This document shows, piece by piece, positions 34,115 through 42,031 of a DNA stretch of 64,000 nt. The notes below the pieces were generated by a model, which ran no database searches, was not told the DNA's origin, and saw only the letters and a list, made by a program, of their open reading frames with translations. Position 1 is the stretch's first letter. Each line of letters opens with the position of its first letter. The stretch is from Oceanobacillus rekensis (GTDB taxonomy: Bacteria; Bacillota; Bacilli; Bacillales; Amphibacillaceae). Made by a program: the position numbers and the translations under genes. The stretch spans positions 62,001 through 126,000 of the forward strand of contig NZ_MTBQ01000006.1 of assembly GCF_002153375.1 (NCBI RefSeq), written 5' to 3'.

Positions 34115-34149
34115 TTTATTCACCTCGTTGCTGATACAATTCTTATTAT

Positions 34150-34602
34150 TTAATTGGCAAGTTTTTGGTCCAAAGTTTCTTTGAAGAGTACTCTGAATTT
34201 CTCCTGATCTTCTACCGTAAATGGTTTTGGACCCTTTGTACGCTTACCGCTTTTCCGAGCCATTGCGCTCAGATATCTTGTTTGTAAAAGCTGATCAATG
34301 TTTTCATTCGTATATGTAAACCCTTTGTGATGAAGAATGGTACATCCTTTTGCTAGTCCCAATGAAGCGAGCCCGTAGTCCTGTGTAACGATTATATCTT
34401 TATTTTTAGCGAGCTTCATAATCCGATAGTCAGCTGCTTCTGCCCCGTTATCAACATAAATCGTTTTCACACCTTCAGGATTATCTTTGTTGGAGAAGTG
34501 TGAAAAGCTTGTTACCATCACAACGGCTATATTTTTAACCCTGGCTTCTTTTATAATAATATCTTTCACCGGGCATGCATCTGCATCAACATATATTATC
34601 AT
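34150..34602 (-). CDS. yqxD: YaiI/YqxD family (DUF188) protein
   Basis: The 150-residue protein has the family opening [16 protein letters not shown], then [28 protein letters not shown] and [19 protein letters not shown]. Conserved Asp residues (DADACP, AADYR, TQDYG) form a PIN/NYN-like acidic cluster, suggesting a nuclease fold; the activity is not established. ATG 34602 follows GGAGAG by 7 nt, and the longer in-frame extension is unlikely. It lies 36 nt upstream of tetR on the same strand. Confidence 0.88.
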   Translation of the reverse strand: MIIYVDADACPVKDIIIKEARVKNIAVVMVTSFSHFSNKDNPEGVKTIYVDNGAEAADYRIMKLAKNKDIIVTQDYGLASLGLAKGCTILHHKGFTYTNENIDQLLQTRYLSAMARKSGKRTKGPKPFTVEDQEKFRVLFKETLDQKLAN

Positions 34603-34689
34603 ATCATCTCTCCTGTCACTCAATTGATTGTGATATTAAAGTTAGGGAGAGATTTTGTCAATAAAATAGGTTAGGAAGTGTAATGTTAG

Positions 34690-35393
34690 AATGTAAGTAA
34701 TGTACACTTTACGCAGAGGGAAGATATCTCAGAGGAATTGCGCAGTCTCATTTAAGATATGGTCGAAGAGCGAGCGAATGGTGGAGAAATCAAAAGAACA
34801 GATGTGGAAGAGGTATTATTGGAATTAGGAAGCCGAAAGAAGTTAGCACAAAATTACCGTGAGAACCGAAAATATGTAATTGGTCCGGAATTATTTGACT
34901 TTTATATGCTAGTAATGAAAATTTCTCTTATTTCATTTGCCTTTAGCATGGGTGTTGTTTTTGTCATAGAAATTATTATTAACTCAATTGCTATTTTGGA
35001 TCACTTTATTGGTTTGATTATTTCTATAATTACAGTCGTTCCGCAAATAGTTGGCTGGGTAACAATTGGGTTTGCAATTGGAGATTATTTTGGCGGTTTA
35101 AAAGCTGAAGAATTATCCAGGGGAGAAGCATGGAAACCATCCGATTTACCAGCAATTCCTGATCCAAGGGGAAGAATCAAACGAAGCGAGTCAATAACCG
35201 GAATTATTTTTTACAGCATATGTATGATGATTCTAGCCTTTAACAATGAATACTTTGGTATATGGTTTTCAGGGAAGGTGAATTCCAAGACGTTATTCCA
35301 TTACTCAACCCGGAAACCTATACAGGCTATTTACTATTTATTCTAGCTATTTTTGGTTTGCTTTTAAAAATAGATGAAATTATGTGCAAATGA
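34690..35393 (+). pseudogene. HAAS-domain membrane protein, broken by a stop and a frameshift
   Basis: Reading from 34690, the frame gives QREDISEELRSLI, then TAA at 34753-34755, then DMVEERANGGEIKRTDVEEV. This is a continuous HAAS domain interrupted by one nonsense codon. After membrane segments (MLVMKISLISFAFSMGVVFV and following) the frame shifts near 35275-35280. The natural C-terminus GEFQDVIPLLNPETYTGYLL then LLKIDEIMCK continues in the next frame to TGA 35391. A surviving ORF (34759-35346) could still yield a 195-residue fragment. No start or PadR gene lies upstream, so the partner seems lost too. A relative with intact PadR partner is at 22991-23979. Confidence 0.75.
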
Positions 35394-35433
35394 CACATGA
35401 TTGATTAAGATAATCATCATGTGCCATTTGCAC
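35384..35433. repeat. Long inverted repeat without a T-run
   Basis: GTGCAAATG-CACATGAT pairs with ATCATGTG-CATTTGCAC (18-bp stem, one mismatch) at the end of the broken HAAS gene. No U-tract follows on either strand, so a terminator role is doubtful. Confidence 0.5.
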
Positions 35434-35488
35434 GGATAGAAGTATACTTAGGAAATCAGTATAAGTGAACGAAGGGTATGGTAAATGA

Positions 35489-35986
35489 ATGGAATATCAA
35501 ATTTCTAAGATGGAAGAAAAAGATTGGGAGCAGGTTCGGGATATTTTTATACAGGGGATACAAACAGGCAATGCTACTTTTGATACAGATGCACCTTCGT
35601 GGGAAGAATGGGATCGGGGACATATACATGCATGCAGGCTGGTTGTAAGTAATGGAGAGAAATTACTCGGCTGGGCAGCATTGAGCCAGGTTTCGAGCAG
35701 GCGTGCATTTGCAGGTATTGCAGAACTGAGTATATATCTTAGTGTGGATAGTGTTGGAAAGGGAATCGGTTCAAAACTAATCCAAGCTGTTATTGAATCA
35801 AGTGAAGCGGCAGGATTCTGGACACTGCAATCAGGGATTTTCCCTGAAAATACAGCTAGTATTCATTTACATAAGAAAGTTGGGTTCAGGGAGATTGGTG
35901 TGCGTAAACAGTTAGGCAAAATGAATGGACGTTGGCGTGATGTTGTCATGATGGAGCGGAGGAGTGAAATTGTAGGGATTGAATAG
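35489..35986 (+). CDS. GNAT N-acetyltransferase, phosphinothricin acetyltransferase-like (YwnH-type)
   Basis: The 165-residue enzyme has the PAT-type opening IFIQGIQTGNATFDTDAPSWEEWD, the GNAT acetyl-CoA loop SVGKGIGSKLIQAVI (V-x-x-G-x-G-x-G/A) and FPENTASIHLHKKVGFREIGVR. It resembles Bar/YwnH, which acetylate phosphinothricin or methionine sulfoximine (family knowledge). The natural substrate is unknown. ATG 35489 has a weak GAAGGG ribosome binding site about 14 nt upstream. It is monocistronic. Downstream, 35987-36150 holds a fragment that reads EDHKEKVDAHSPNANVQD before a stop, possibly a gene remnant. Confidence 0.83.
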   Translation: MEYQISKMEEKDWEQVRDIFIQGIQTGNATFDTDAPSWEEWDRGHIHACRLVVSNGEKLLGWAALSQVSSRRAFAGIAELSIYLSVDSVGKGIGSKLIQAVIESSEAAGFWTLQSGIFPENTASIHLHKKVGFREIGVRKQLGKMNGRWRDVVMMERRSEIVGIE

Positions 35987-36150
35987 TTTACTTTGGCGTA
36001 AAAACGTTGTAATGCTGAAGACCACAAAGAAAAAGTCGATGCCCATAGTCCAAATGCTAATGTTCAAGATAAAAATGAAGGAAGTTCACAAATTTAATAC
36101 AAAAATTCACATATACGAGGCTATAGAAGCGTGTGGGTGAATAACTTATC

Positions 36151-36183
36151 AAAAAAAGATGTCTGATTCCAGGCATCTTTTTT
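36151..36183. terminator. Bidirectional-type terminator
   Basis: AAAAAAGATG pairs with CATCTTTTTT, loop TCTGATTCCAGG. Confidence 0.65.
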
Positions 36184-36192
36184 AAATTCCTG

Positions 36193-36240
36193 TTGTACTT
36201 TTCAGAAAAAGGTAATATACTACATTACATGGGTAATGTA
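36193..36240 (+). promoter_or_regulatory. Promoter and operator of YtrA-type operon 2
   Basis: TTGTAC (36193-36198), 17 nt, TATACT (36216-36221). The perfect dyad TACATTAC-N4-GTAATGTA (36221-36240) covers the start site, 28 nt before gntR. It differs in sequence from the operon 1 dyad, so the two regulators probably do not cross-bind. Confidence 0.72.
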
Positions 36241-36267
36241 CTAACTCATGTGAAGGAGGTTGCAGGC

Positions 36268-36654
36268 TTGAGTCTTAATACTAACGGGTCAAAACCTATT
36301 TATATACAGATTGCTGAATGGATCGAAGCAGAGATATTAAATGGAAATTTTAAAAAAGACGATAAGGTTTATTCGCAATACAAGCTTGCTGAAATGTTTA
36401 CGATCAACCCTGCAACAGCTGCAAAAGGATTAAATATCCTAGCTGATGAAAAGATTCTCTATAGCAAGCGGGGGCTTGGTAAGTTTGTTACGAGTGATGC
36501 AAGAGCTATTATTATGGACAAACGGAAAAATCAGACGCTAAAGGGATTATTAAGGGAAGTTGTGTTGGAGGCAGAACGACTTAGTGTTGATGAAGAAGAG
36601 TTAATGAAAATGCTTCGGACGATGAATAACGAACGCAAGGGGGATGCGGAGTGA
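36268..36654 (+). CDS. GntR-family regulator, YtrA subfamily (operon 2)
   Basis: The 128-residue protein has a winged helix ([18 protein letters not shown], then [28 protein letters not shown]) and wing RGLGKFV, then a short helical tail. TTG 36268 is chosen because AAGGAGG lies 8 nt before it; codons further upstream overlap the promoter and operator. The gene opens a four-gene operon, gntR-ATPase-permease-membrane protein. All junctions overlap (4, 14 and 4 nt), so expression is tightly coupled. Its dyad operator at 36221-36240 suggests autoregulation. Confidence 0.87.
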   Translation: MSLNTNGSKPIYIQIAEWIEAEILNGNFKKDDKVYSQYKLAEMFTINPATAAKGLNILADEKILYSKRGLGKFVTSDARAIIMDKRKNQTLKGLLREVVLEAERLSVDEEELMKMLRTMNNERKGDAE

Positions 36655-37541
36655 ATGTTATTGAATGTGAAGGATTAACGAAGAAACAAGGGCAGTTAAA
36701 AGCATTGAATGATCTGTCATTTTCGATTAAAGAAAACACGATTACTGGTTTAATAGGGAGAAATGGAGCAGGGAAGACAACGCTTTTGAAAATTTTGGCT
36801 GGGTATTGGCGACAAACTGTAGGTGATGTGAACGTTTTTGAAGAAAGTCCTTTTAATAATCTTTTCGTATCAGCAAATACCATTTACGTTGATGATCAAA
36901 TGAATTTCCCTAGGGTATTGACGCTTCCTGAAATCTTAAAAGAAGCAGAGCGCTTTTACGAGAAATGGGATCAGAATTTTGCCGAAAGACTGTTTGATTA
37001 TTTTTCTTTTTATCCAAATCAAACGCATAGTCAATTATCAAAGGGAAAAAAGAGTACATTTAACATGATTGTTGGTTTAGCCTCTCGTTGTGCGCTAACT
37101 ATGTTTGATGAGCCGACAACAGGGATGGATGCAGGAGTCAGAAGGGATTTTTATAGGGCGCTTTTGAAGGATTATCTCGTACATCCGCGAACAATTATCA
37201 TATCCAGCCACCATTTAGATGAGATAGAAGATTTATTGGAAGATGTATTATTAATTGATCAAGGAAGAATGTTCCTTCATCTGTCAATGGATGAACTTAA
37301 AGAATATGCAGTTGGTTTATCAGGGAGAACAGAAGTTATTATGCAATGGACATCCAATTTAGAGGTACTTCATACCAAACAAGTCGGCGAGAATACTACT
37401 TATTCTGTGGTGAAAAATAATTCTTTTCCATTAGTGCAAGCAAAACAGCTAGGTGTTGAAGTTTCACCTGTTTCAGCTAGTGATTTATGTATATATTTAA
37501 CCAGCAGAATGAAAGGTGGAATAGATAATGTCTTTAAGTAA
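36651..37541 (+). CDS. ABC transporter ATP-binding protein of YtrA-type operon 2
   Basis: The 296-residue ATPase has Walker [10 protein letters not shown] (about 35-43), degenerate signature [16 protein letters not shown], Walker [15 protein letters not shown] and H-loop [14 protein letters not shown] 36651 overlaps the gntR stop, with AAGGGGG 8 nt upstream. It shares the LSKG signature and about 70-residue tail (ending [13 protein letters not shown], compare ISLQDLFIHLTSEED) with the ATPase at 6727. The two operons are therefore paralogous. The substrate is unknown; the YtrA group is tied to cell-wall antibiotic stress. Confidence 0.86.
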   Translation: MNVIECEGLTKKQGQLKALNDLSFSIKENTITGLIGRNGAGKTTLLKILAGYWRQTVGDVNVFEESPFNNLFVSANTIYVDDQMNFPRVLTLPEILKEAERFYEKWDQNFAERLFDYFSFYPNQTHSQLSKGKKSTFNMIVGLASRCALTMFDEPTTGMDAGVRRDFYRALLKDYLVHPRTIIISSHHLDEIEDLLEDVLLIDQGRMFLHLSMDELKEYAVGLSGRTEVIMQWTSNLEVLHTKQVGENTTYSVVKNNSFPLVQAKQLGVEVSPVSASDLCIYLTSRMKGGIDNVFK

Positions 37542-38274
37542 AATCCACTTGGGAACACTCGTGAAAAGGCAATATTTATATAAATGTAAAGCTAATATAA
37601 CTATTTTCAATTCAATGCTTGTAATTCAAGCTATTGCAATTTTATTTTCATTGTCAGGAACTGGCCAAATGGGTTTCGGTGGTGTCGGGTACAGCAGTGT
37701 AGATATTCAATACTACTCTGCAGATATTGTAATTGTTTTTACGATGATTTGGGGATTTATCAGCTCGATTCAAATTACAACCAAAGATTACAAAGAATAT
37801 GATTATGCCTTTGTAACCAATAGGTTAAGTAGCAATCTATCCAATATTGCTTTTTCGTTTACTGCAAGTGTAGTAGGTGCACTTACAGCGATTTTTTCTG
37901 GTTATTTAATAAAAGTTATGATGATTTTTTTCTTCGATTATCAATTTCTAGGTGCTGGTAGCGTGCAGGGTTTTGGTATGTTTATAAGTGGGCTTATTGC
38001 AACCATGCTTTTTATTTTTATGGTTAGTTCCCTAGGTTATCTAATTGGTTCGATTGTTCAATTCAATAAGATATTTATTGGGATTCTGCCCGCGTTATTG
38101 ATTGGATCCTTGTACTTAATTGGACGAAATGAAAGTGAAATACTGCTGGAGATTGGTCAATTTTATTTCGATGAATCATCCATCCTAATAGTTATTATTA
38201 AAACAGGAATAACTGCAGCAATATGTTTCCTTTGTGCTGTGATGATTTCGAATCGACAGGAGGTTAGAAAATGA
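37528..38274 (+). CDS. ABC transporter membrane subunit of operon 2
   Basis: The 248-residue protein has six hydrophobic segments, including [57 protein letters not shown] and [18 protein letters not shown]. The start overlaps the ATPase gene by 14 nt and the stop overlaps the next gene by 4 nt. No family signature beyond ABC-2-like permease can be recognised. By position it is the partner of the ATPase at 36651. It is only weakly similar by eye to the operon 1 permease. Confidence 0.7.
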   Translation: MSLSKIHLGTLVKRQYLYKCKANITIFNSMLVIQAIAILFSLSGTGQMGFGGVGYSSVDIQYYSADIVIVFTMIWGFISSIQITTKDYKEYDYAFVTNRLSSNLSNIAFSFTASVVGALTAIFSGYLIKVMMIFFFDYQFLGAGSVQGFGMFISGLIATMLFIFMVSSLGYLIGSIVQFNKIFIGILPALLIGSLYLIGRNESEILLEIGQFYFDESSILIVIIKTGITAAICFLCAVMISNRQEVRK

Positions 38275-38975
38275 ATGTAGCTATTTCGTTTCTGCCAATC
38301 TTATTGTTACTAGGTATCCTTTTTGTACTTATTGCCATAATAAGACGTTTAAATAATAGGGGAAAAGGTGCAAAGTGGATATTTATTGGATATATCATTC
38401 TTCTATTCGTTTCAGTAGGTGTATATTATCTTCTGCCTATAGAAAAGAAAACAACGGATAGCAAAAGTTATAGCTTTGAGGAAACTCAAGGTTCGTATGA
38501 TATGCATCTGTACGATGAAATCCAACATGGGCGAGTAGATGATATCGATTCATCATTTATTCGTGAAAGTTGGGATTTCCAATATCAAGGAGAGCAACTA
38601 GAAATAATAGCCCCGGAAAATAATGTTAATACTGTACCAATATATGTAGAGAAAGTAGATGACATAGAAAATGTGATTGAAGTTGTATTTTATCAAACAC
38701 CTGTATTTGTCGAAATAGTAGAAGTCTCTAAATACACGGCATTACCGGATATTAATTTGTCATCAAATGTATTAAGTGTTAACAAACCATATGATGGTTC
38801 ATATGAGAGTATTTCGTTTACTACCTTCAAGCAGGAGTTTCCGTTTAGACAGTTATCTGGTGAAAAATTAATGGATCATACTGTAATAAGTGGTTATGAT
38901 GCAATATATATTCGAGTTTCAGAAGGTATTGAATTGGAATTTGATACAAATATGATGATTGAAACGGTAGGATAA
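38271..38975 (+). CDS. Unrecognised two-TM protein with extracytoplasmic domain, operon 2
   Basis: The 234-residue protein has an N-terminal helix (6-26), a short basic loop (RRLNNRGKGAKW) and a second helix (36-54). A domain of about 175 residues after it is predicted to lie outside the cell. It contains acidic stretches (HLYDEIQHGRVDDIDSSF) and beta-like segments (VIEVVFYQTPVFVEIVEVS) and has no cysteine or lipobox. I do not recognise the family. The 4-nt overlap with the permease gene makes it a component of the ABC module, and a substrate-capture or sensing role is possible (inference). Operon 1 has no counterpart. Confidence 0.6.
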   Translation: MNVAISFLPILLLLGILFVLIAIIRRLNNRGKGAKWIFIGYIILLFVSVGVYYLLPIEKKTTDSKSYSFEETQGSYDMHLYDEIQHGRVDDIDSSFIRESWDFQYQGEQLEIIAPENNVNTVPIYVEKVDDIENVIEVVFYQTPVFVEIVEVSKYTALPDINLSSNVLSVNKPYDGSYESISFTTFKQEFPFRQLSGEKLMDHTVISGYDAIYIRVSEGIELEFDTNMMIETVG

Positions 38976-39002
38976 CATAGGATACATGCAAGATTAATGA
39001 TG

Positions 39003-39037
39003 AAAAAAGCTTGATTAATTATAAATTAATCAAGCTT
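39003..39037 (-). terminator. Terminator overlapping the AAA gene stop codon
   Basis: AAGCTTGATTAATT pairs with AATTAATCAAGCTT; TTTTTTC follows on the minus strand. The gene's last codons (KLD, stop) form one arm. Confidence 0.7.
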
Positions 39038-40312
39038 AACCAGACTACTAAATCCCATTCTACCCGCATATTCTTCTGTGTCCCATTCCTGCTTCATCGT
39101 TCTGCGGTGATTTTCCTGGAGGTCTTTTACAATCTTATCTACATCGACTTGATTCTCATAATGCCACTGAAGAGCAACGGACATATATAGCTCGTTAAGT
39201 TGGGCAATGGATAAACCTTTTGTTTGCTTCGTTAATTGAGTTAGCATCTCTTCGGATAAGAATTTTGTCATGCCTTTTTTATGCAAATATTTACTTCTTA
39301 ATGCATCATCTGGCTGCTTGATTTCATAGGCACGATCAAAACGGCCTGCACGATTTATCAAAGCAGGATCAATTTTCTCAGGATAGTTGGTTGTTCCAAT
39401 TAGAAAAATTCCTTCCTTGGATGTGGCGCCGTCAAGCGTATTCAAAAATACAGATCGCGCTTCCTCGGGCATGGAATCGATATCTTCTATAATAAGAATC
39501 ATCGGCGCCATTTTCGTTAACGTAGCGAAAACTTCCTTAATCGAGTAGCTTGATGTATATTCGGTAATCTGCCAATATACAACAGGAGCCGGTACACTGC
39601 CTGCGATTGATTTAACGAGAGTTGTTTTCCCATTGCCCGGGCTACCATATAGAAGAATTCCACGCTTGTATGGAATATTGTATTCTTGAAAAAATGTCCC
39701 ATTCTCATGGAAAAATTCATCAATCGAACGGAAAATATCCGTCTTCACATGATCTTCCAACAGAATATCATCCCGTCGTACTTGATAGGTTATTTTCTCA
39801 CGAGTTTTTTCTAAGCCGTCCTCAGTATCTGTAAGAACGTTTATGCCATCAAGCATATATTCACGTTGCTTTTCAATCATATAGTTTAAAAATGCCAACA
39901 CACATGCATCATTTTTTGCGAAAATAAATTCACGTACGTATTCCATATGACTTTGATAAATTGGTAATTTTACAATAACCACTTCATAGTTTGGGAAGTG
40001 GAATATATTATTCACTAAGGATGGTCTGACAGAGTACTGTTTTGTATCATTGTACTTAATGGTTGATGTTCCTACTGCATCATACACACTTGCCAGTATT
40101 TCAATATCTATCTCTTTTCTCAGAAGAAGTTGCTCTAAGGTATCATCCACTTCATCGATACCATCATCTATATCATAAAGATTATAGTTATTGCCAAATT
40201 TTTCGGTCAATACATCTTTTACCTTATCAATACCAACTGCATAATCGTAATACTGTGGAATTGTATTATTGTCTGTATCATTGAATTTAATTAAAGTTGG
40301 GTATTTTTTCAA
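39026..40312 (-). CDS. AAA-family ATPase, BCS1/26S-regulatory-like
   Basis: The 428-residue protein has a C-terminal AAA domain. Walker A is GSPGNGKTT (about 226-234), Walker B is MILIIEDIDSM, sensor 1 is FLIGTTNYPEKIDPAL, and the arginine fingers are NRAGRFDRAYEI. The N-terminal 200 residues (acidic DDGIDEVDDTLEQLLL, later FPNYEVVIVKLP) form an unassigned substrate domain. TTG 40312 follows GGAGG by 9 nt. Proteins of this type occur singly in Bacillus genomes with no defined role; protein remodelling is the general family activity. It is monocistronic and divergent from a cobalamin riboswitch, with an unexplained structured block between. Confidence 0.82.
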   Translation of the reverse strand: MKKYPTLIKFNDTDNNTIPQYYDYAVGIDKVKDVLTEKFGNNYNLYDIDDGIDEVDDTLEQLLLRKEIDIEILASVYDAVGTSTIKYNDTKQYSVRPSLVNNIFHFPNYEVVIVKLPIYQSHMEYVREFIFAKNDACVLAFLNYMIEKQREYMLDGINVLTDTEDGLEKTREKITYQVRRDDILLEDHVKTDIFRSIDEFFHENGTFFQEYNIPYKRGILLYGSPGNGKTTLVKSIAGSVPAPVVYWQITEYTSSYSIKEVFATLTKMAPMILIIEDIDSMPEEARSVFLNTLDGATSKEGIFLIGTTNYPEKIDPALINRAGRFDRAYEIKQPDDALRSKYLHKKGMTKFLSEEMLTQLTKQTKGLSIAQLNELYMSVALQWHYENQVDVDKIVKDLQENHRRTMKQEWDTEEYAGRMGFSSLVKLD

Positions 40313-40399
40313 TATGAATTTCCTCCGAATTCAAATATAGATTTTTTATGTTAGATTTAATTATTATTTTTCACACTGATCCTATTGTATAACTATTTG

Positions 40400-40560
40400 C
40401 ACTCTATTTTTCAGGGAGATTAAGCCACATTCTATCGCAAAACCGAACTGACCTACATCCTCCTGTAGGTCCCCGGTTAAATTCATCCCTTCGGCTAAAA
40501 GAAATGTCCACACGTCGCTAAACGTGTGTTTGCGCTTTTCTAAAATAATCATATCATAAT
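40400..40560. other. Structured GC-richer block of unknown nature
   Basis: It has an inverted repeat, AACCGAACTGACCTACA with TGTAGGTCCCCGGTT, and a hairpin, CACACG with CGTGTG, in otherwise AT-rich DNA. On the minus strand one frame is open throughout (RKHTFSDVWTFLLAEGMNL and following, to 40382), with no ribosome binding site at its TTG start. It could be an RNA, a repeat or a small gene leader. It matches no riboswitch class that I know. Confidence 0.35.
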
Positions 40561-40644
40561 ATAATATATATATGTGTAGTAGGTTTATTTTGACTCGCAA
40601 AATTGTGATATAATGAATGAAATAAGAAATTTTTCTTTATGGTG

Positions 40645-40845
40645 ACTTAATATACAAGTCGAGAAGGGAAGCTGGAAAAATCCACCGCGGTCCCGCCACT
40701 GTTAAAGAGGAGAATCCATCGGAAAACCACTGTTTATATTGATGGGAAGGTAGATAGGATTTGACGATCCTAAGCCAGGATACCTGCCATAAGGGAAAGT
40801 ATGTAATCCTATGGGAGATAGGAGGATGCGTGAGCTTATTCCTAG
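40645..40845 (+). promoter_or_regulatory. Cobalamin (B12) riboswitch
   Basis: The conserved core is present in order: GAAGGGAAGCTGG, AAAATCCACCGCGGTCCC, GCCACTGT, AGGATTTGACGATCCT, and the B12 box AAGCCAGGATACCTGCC (40772-40788). The 3' part, GAGGATGC (40823-40830), can pair with GCATCTTC of the terminator at 40886, a ready antiterminator. It is therefore predicted to switch transcription off when B12 is plentiful. Confidence 0.9.
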
Positions 40846-40885
40846 CATACATTTTGCAGTTATTATAATTAGTGTTTTTTTACGA

Positions 40886-40913
40886 GCATCTTCAATTAAA
40901 GAAGGTGTTTTTT
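40886..40913 (+). terminator. Riboswitch-controlled terminator
   Basis: GCATCTTC pairs with GAAGGTGT and TTTTTT follows, 25 nt before the thioesterase start. Confidence 0.75.
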
Positions 40914-40938
40914 AATTTTATGAAGGAGAGATTATATA

Positions 40939-41421
40939 TTGGAAAAGATAGCAATTAGCAAATCTAAAACAGTTCAAACGCGGTTGGTAATGCCACCAGA
41001 TACGAATCACCTAAATACCATCTTTGGTGGAAAGGTTCTTGCATATATTGATGAAATTGCTGCTTTAACTGCGATGAAACATGCTAATAGTTCAGTTGTG
41101 ACAGCATCCATTGATTCGGTTGATTTTTTATCCTCCGCAAAAGTTGGTGATTCATTGAGTCTGGAAGCTTATGTAACATATACAGGGACAAGCTCGATGG
41201 AAGTCTATGTAAAGGTTCATGCACATGATTTAATAAAAAATGAAAAGAAACTAACAACAGAATCATTTCTGACAATGGTTGCAGTAAATGAAGATGGAAA
41301 ATCTGTTCCGGTTCCGGGTGTATTTCCAGAGAGTGATGAAGAAGTACTGTTATACTCATCAGCACCAGCAAGAAAAGAGAACCGTCTAAGACGTCATTCC
41401 TATAAGCAGAAACAGATTTAA
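40939..41421 (+). CDS. ykhA: Acyl-CoA thioesterase, YkhA-like (hotdog fold)
   Basis: The 160-residue hotdog-fold enzyme starts KSKTVQTRLVMPPDTNHLNTIFGGKVLAYIDEIAALTAMKHA, where the Asn and the Asp of YIDEIA form the catalytic pair (family knowledge). It then reads SVDFLSSAKVGDSLSLEAYV. It hydrolyses acyl-CoA thioesters, with medium/long chains typical of the group. TTG 40939 follows AAGGAGAG by 8 nt. Uniquely, the leader is a complete cobalamin riboswitch plus terminator. A B12 link is not expected for this enzyme. B12-dependent acyl-CoA chemistry (methylmalonyl-CoA) or loss of an intervening gene are possible explanations. Confidence 0.87.
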   Translation: MEKIAISKSKTVQTRLVMPPDTNHLNTIFGGKVLAYIDEIAALTAMKHANSSVVTASIDSVDFLSSAKVGDSLSLEAYVTYTGTSSMEVYVKVHAHDLIKNEKKLTTESFLTMVAVNEDGKSVPVPGVFPESDEEVLLYSSAPARKENRLRRHSYKQKQI

Positions 41422-41500
41422 GGCAGGGAGCTGTTCTGTTAAACAATTTAGCCTGAACCTGTTAGTATTTATGTATACTAATTTGGCAGGAGTGATTGAA

Positions 41501-41794
41501 ATGAGTGAAAAGGTTAGCATAAATAACTTAACCATTGACGCATTAAATCTTCAGGAAGAAACAGTGAAAACGGATGAAGGCGAATTAAAGAAAGTAAGTT
41601 TTGATTTTAAAGTGACAACAGAGGACTACCATGATGTTACGGCATTGCTATATAAAAATGATTTTATAGTTAAGATTCCTGGGAAACAGCTTGAATTTCC
41701 AGCTGTTATCCATAATTATTCCACCTCAATTACAAATTTGTATGAAGCAGGGGCAGTTGGCGATTTTAAATTGGAACTCATCGAGCAAAACTAA
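41501..41794 (+). CDS. ykvR: DUF3219 / YkvR family protein
   Basis: The 97-residue soluble protein has the family sequence VSINNLTIDALNLQEETV, KKVSFDFKVTTEDYHDVTALLY and VHNYSTSITNLYEAGAVGDFKLELIE (read from IHNYSTSITNLYEAG). All-beta small domain; function unknown. ATG 41501 follows GGAGTG by 7 nt; the frame upstream has no ribosome binding site. It is 80 nt downstream of the thioesterase, so readthrough is possible, and it is followed by its own terminator. Confidence 0.83.
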   Translation: MSEKVSINNLTIDALNLQEETVKTDEGELKKVSFDFKVTTEDYHDVTALLYKNDFIVKIPGKQLEFPAVIHNYSTSITNLYEAGAVGDFKLELIEQN

Positions 41795-41796
41795 CA

Positions 41797-41834
41797 GGAT
41801 TCTATGACGTTTATGTTGCGTCATAGGATTTTTT
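41797..41834 (+). terminator. ykvR terminator
   Basis: ATTCTATGACG pairs with CGTCATAGGAT; TTTTTTG follows. Confidence 0.75.
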
Positions 41835-42031
41835 GATATGGAGAAATATCCCCTCATATCGATATAGTATTAAAGTAGAAAGCCTGAATTTTAGCTTTGA
41901 AGGTGATCCTTTTGTAAATCGAACGGAAATTAAGGGTACTTGTAACTACGTTGAAAATAGAAATGGATAGATATGCTTTCCCTTTTCGATTGGAAATGCG
42001 ATAATGTGGAAAAACATGATTGGATGAAAAT

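Noticed and set aside
40382-40600. 72-codon minus-strand frame over the structured block
   Set aside because: TTG start without a ribosome binding site, and the open frame follows the hairpin arms; kept only as an unexplained block, not as a gene.
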